In this document: positions 23,055 to 23,701 of the stretch, in pieces | How positions within the stretch are numbered: the first letter of the stretch is position 1 | Layout of the letters: every line of letters begins with the position of its first letter | Origin: CAZTLE01 sp964614415 | GTDB taxonomy: Bacteria > Bacteroidota > Bacteroidia > Flavobacteriales > Flavobacteriaceae | Length of the DNA: 23,701 bases | Direction: 5' to 3' | Assembly (NCBI GenBank): GCA_964614415.1 | Contig: CAZTLE010000045.1 | Coordinates: 1-23,701, forward strand | Program-made: the position numbers and the translations under genes | Notes under the pieces: model-generated | Told to the model about the DNA's origin: nothing | The model's database searches: none | Seen by the model: only the letters and a program-made list of their open reading frames with translations

Positions 23055-23701
23055 CCGTCCAACCACATCCTAAAATTGGCAGTAGTAGCGCTGCTTGTAC
23101 GCACTTTATCCTTTACACCTTTGATGGTAAGCAGCAGCCGGTTCTTAAAGTGATTCTCGATATGCAAAATGTATTGCATTTGTACCACCTGACTGCGATT
23201 GATCCTAAAGAACCTCGCCGGATCCAAGGTGTTGTAAAGCGCCCCTATACTTTCCGAATACAGGTGCACTTTCCCATTCGTGTCATGGAGTTTGCAAAAA
23301 TCCCCCGCGGCCTCGATCAAAGTCAGGTCATTAGTATCGAGCAAGTGAATTCCTTTGGGTGTTTTGATCGCGAAACGTTCCTTGTAATTTCTCTGTTTTT
23401 CCTGAAGCAGGCGTTTCATCTCTCCAAACCATTTAGGGTCCAACTGTTGGGATTCACCTCCAAACAGCTTTTCAAATTTGGTAAACGCCCGGGCAATCTC
23501 CCCGGGACCGTACGGTTTCAAAATATAAGCAATTCCGTTGCTGCTAAAGGCGTTCAGCAGGTACTCATCGTAAGCGGTACAAAAGATAATGGGAGTCGTA
23601 AGAGCGAGTTTTTCAAAGACTTCAAATGAAACACCATCCAATAGTTTTATGTCTGAAAATATCAAATCATAGGAGCCGGATTCGGATGATAAGAAATGAA
23701 G
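23051..23701 (-). CDS. LytTR-family response regulator, 5' partial
   Basis: Two-component response regulator: an N-terminal receiver domain and a C-terminal LytTR DNA-binding domain. Only 216 residues are in the window; the frame is open to the last base, so the start is outside and the first in-frame initiator-like codon (TTG at 23665) is internal. The phosphoacceptor aspartate is in DLIFSDIKLLDG; IIFCTAYDEYLLNAF and AYILKPY carry the conserved Thr and Lys of the receiver. The LytTR part has RFAIKTPKGIHLL, LIEAAGDFCKLH, FFRINRSQVVQMQYI and a closing VRTSSATTANFRMWLDG. A sensor histidine kinase is expected upstream, beyond the window. The serine hydrolase follows on the same strand. Confidence 0.93.
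   Translation of the reverse strand, partial: LHFLSSESGSYDLIFSDIKLLDGVSFEVFEKLALTTPIIFCTAYDEYLLNAFSSNGIAYILKPYGPGEIARAFTKFEKLFGGESQQLDPKWFGEMKRLLQEKQRNYKERFAIKTPKGIHLLDTNDLTLIEAAGDFCKLHDTNGKVHLYSESIGALYNTLDPARFFRINRSQVVQMQYILHIENHFKNRLLLTIKGVKDKVRTSSATTANFRMWLDG

Noticed and set aside
1..23701. tRNA, rRNA, transposase, integrase or toxin-antitoxin genes
   Set aside because: I looked in the gene gaps on both strands and saw no cloverleaf, rRNA segment, transposase motif or paired small genes of this kind.

Overview
The window reads as chromosomal DNA of a member of the Bacteroidota, most likely a marine Flavobacteriaceae. The grounds are a C-terminal type IX secretion sorting domain on a DUF1501 protein, several upstream sites matching the Bacteroidota -7 promoter element TAnnTTTG, few recognisable Shine-Dalgarno sequences, a two-domain LytTR response regulator, and the ligase-associated DNA damage-response cluster in its Bacteroidota form. 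I see no rRNA, tRNA, CRISPR array, transposase or phage gene. Coding density is high and only short intergenic stretches occur; no gene-free stretch exceeds 300 bases.

Layout. (1) 1-4463: three tightly linked genes for an ATP-dependent DNA ligase (5' end outside the window), an Lhr-like DEXH helicase and a PdeM-type metallophosphoesterase; the family's partner exonuclease is expected just upstream. (2) 4485-6430: a TspO/MBR-like membrane protein translationally coupled to a class V aminotransferase. (3) 6484-6990: a small DUF559 endonuclease-like gene followed by a dense run of GC-rich hairpins and direct repeats, resembling a small REP-type unit. (4) 7061-11303: mfd (transcription-repair coupling factor), with a secreted alpha/beta hydrolase starting inside its 3' end. 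(5) 11300-12664, minus strand: an LD-carboxypeptidase and a YraN-family protein, separated by a TTTGGAATTT-type inverted repeat. (6) 12787-15890: a DUF1800/DUF1501 pair, the second with an internal twin-arginine motif and a T9SS sorting domain. (7) 15891-18628: a second TTTGGAATTT-type repeat, metG, and an RDD membrane protein. (8) 18694-20151: an unrecognised exported protein. (9) 20179-21624: a START-like (SRPBCC) protein divergent from a histone-deacetylase-fold hydrolase. (10) 21699-23701: a His/Cys-rich 59-residue ORF, a secreted class C beta-lactamase-like serine hydrolase and a LytTR response regulator (5' end beyond the window).

How the genes fit together. Genome maintenance recurs: the ligase-helicase-phosphoesterase cluster, Mfd and the nuclease-fold YraN and DUF559 proteins. 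The cell envelope is the other theme: murein LD-carboxypeptidase, exported hydrolases, the DUF1800/DUF1501 pair and membrane proteins. The best local hints of something not catalogued are a phased pair of GAARYGGGTCAA repeats exactly 21 bp apart between the LytTR gene and the serine hydrolase, the hairpin-rich unit attached to the DUF559 gene, the small His/Cys-rich ORF, and the export logic of the DUF1800/DUF1501 pair. I do not see convincing evidence for a wholly new multi-gene system.
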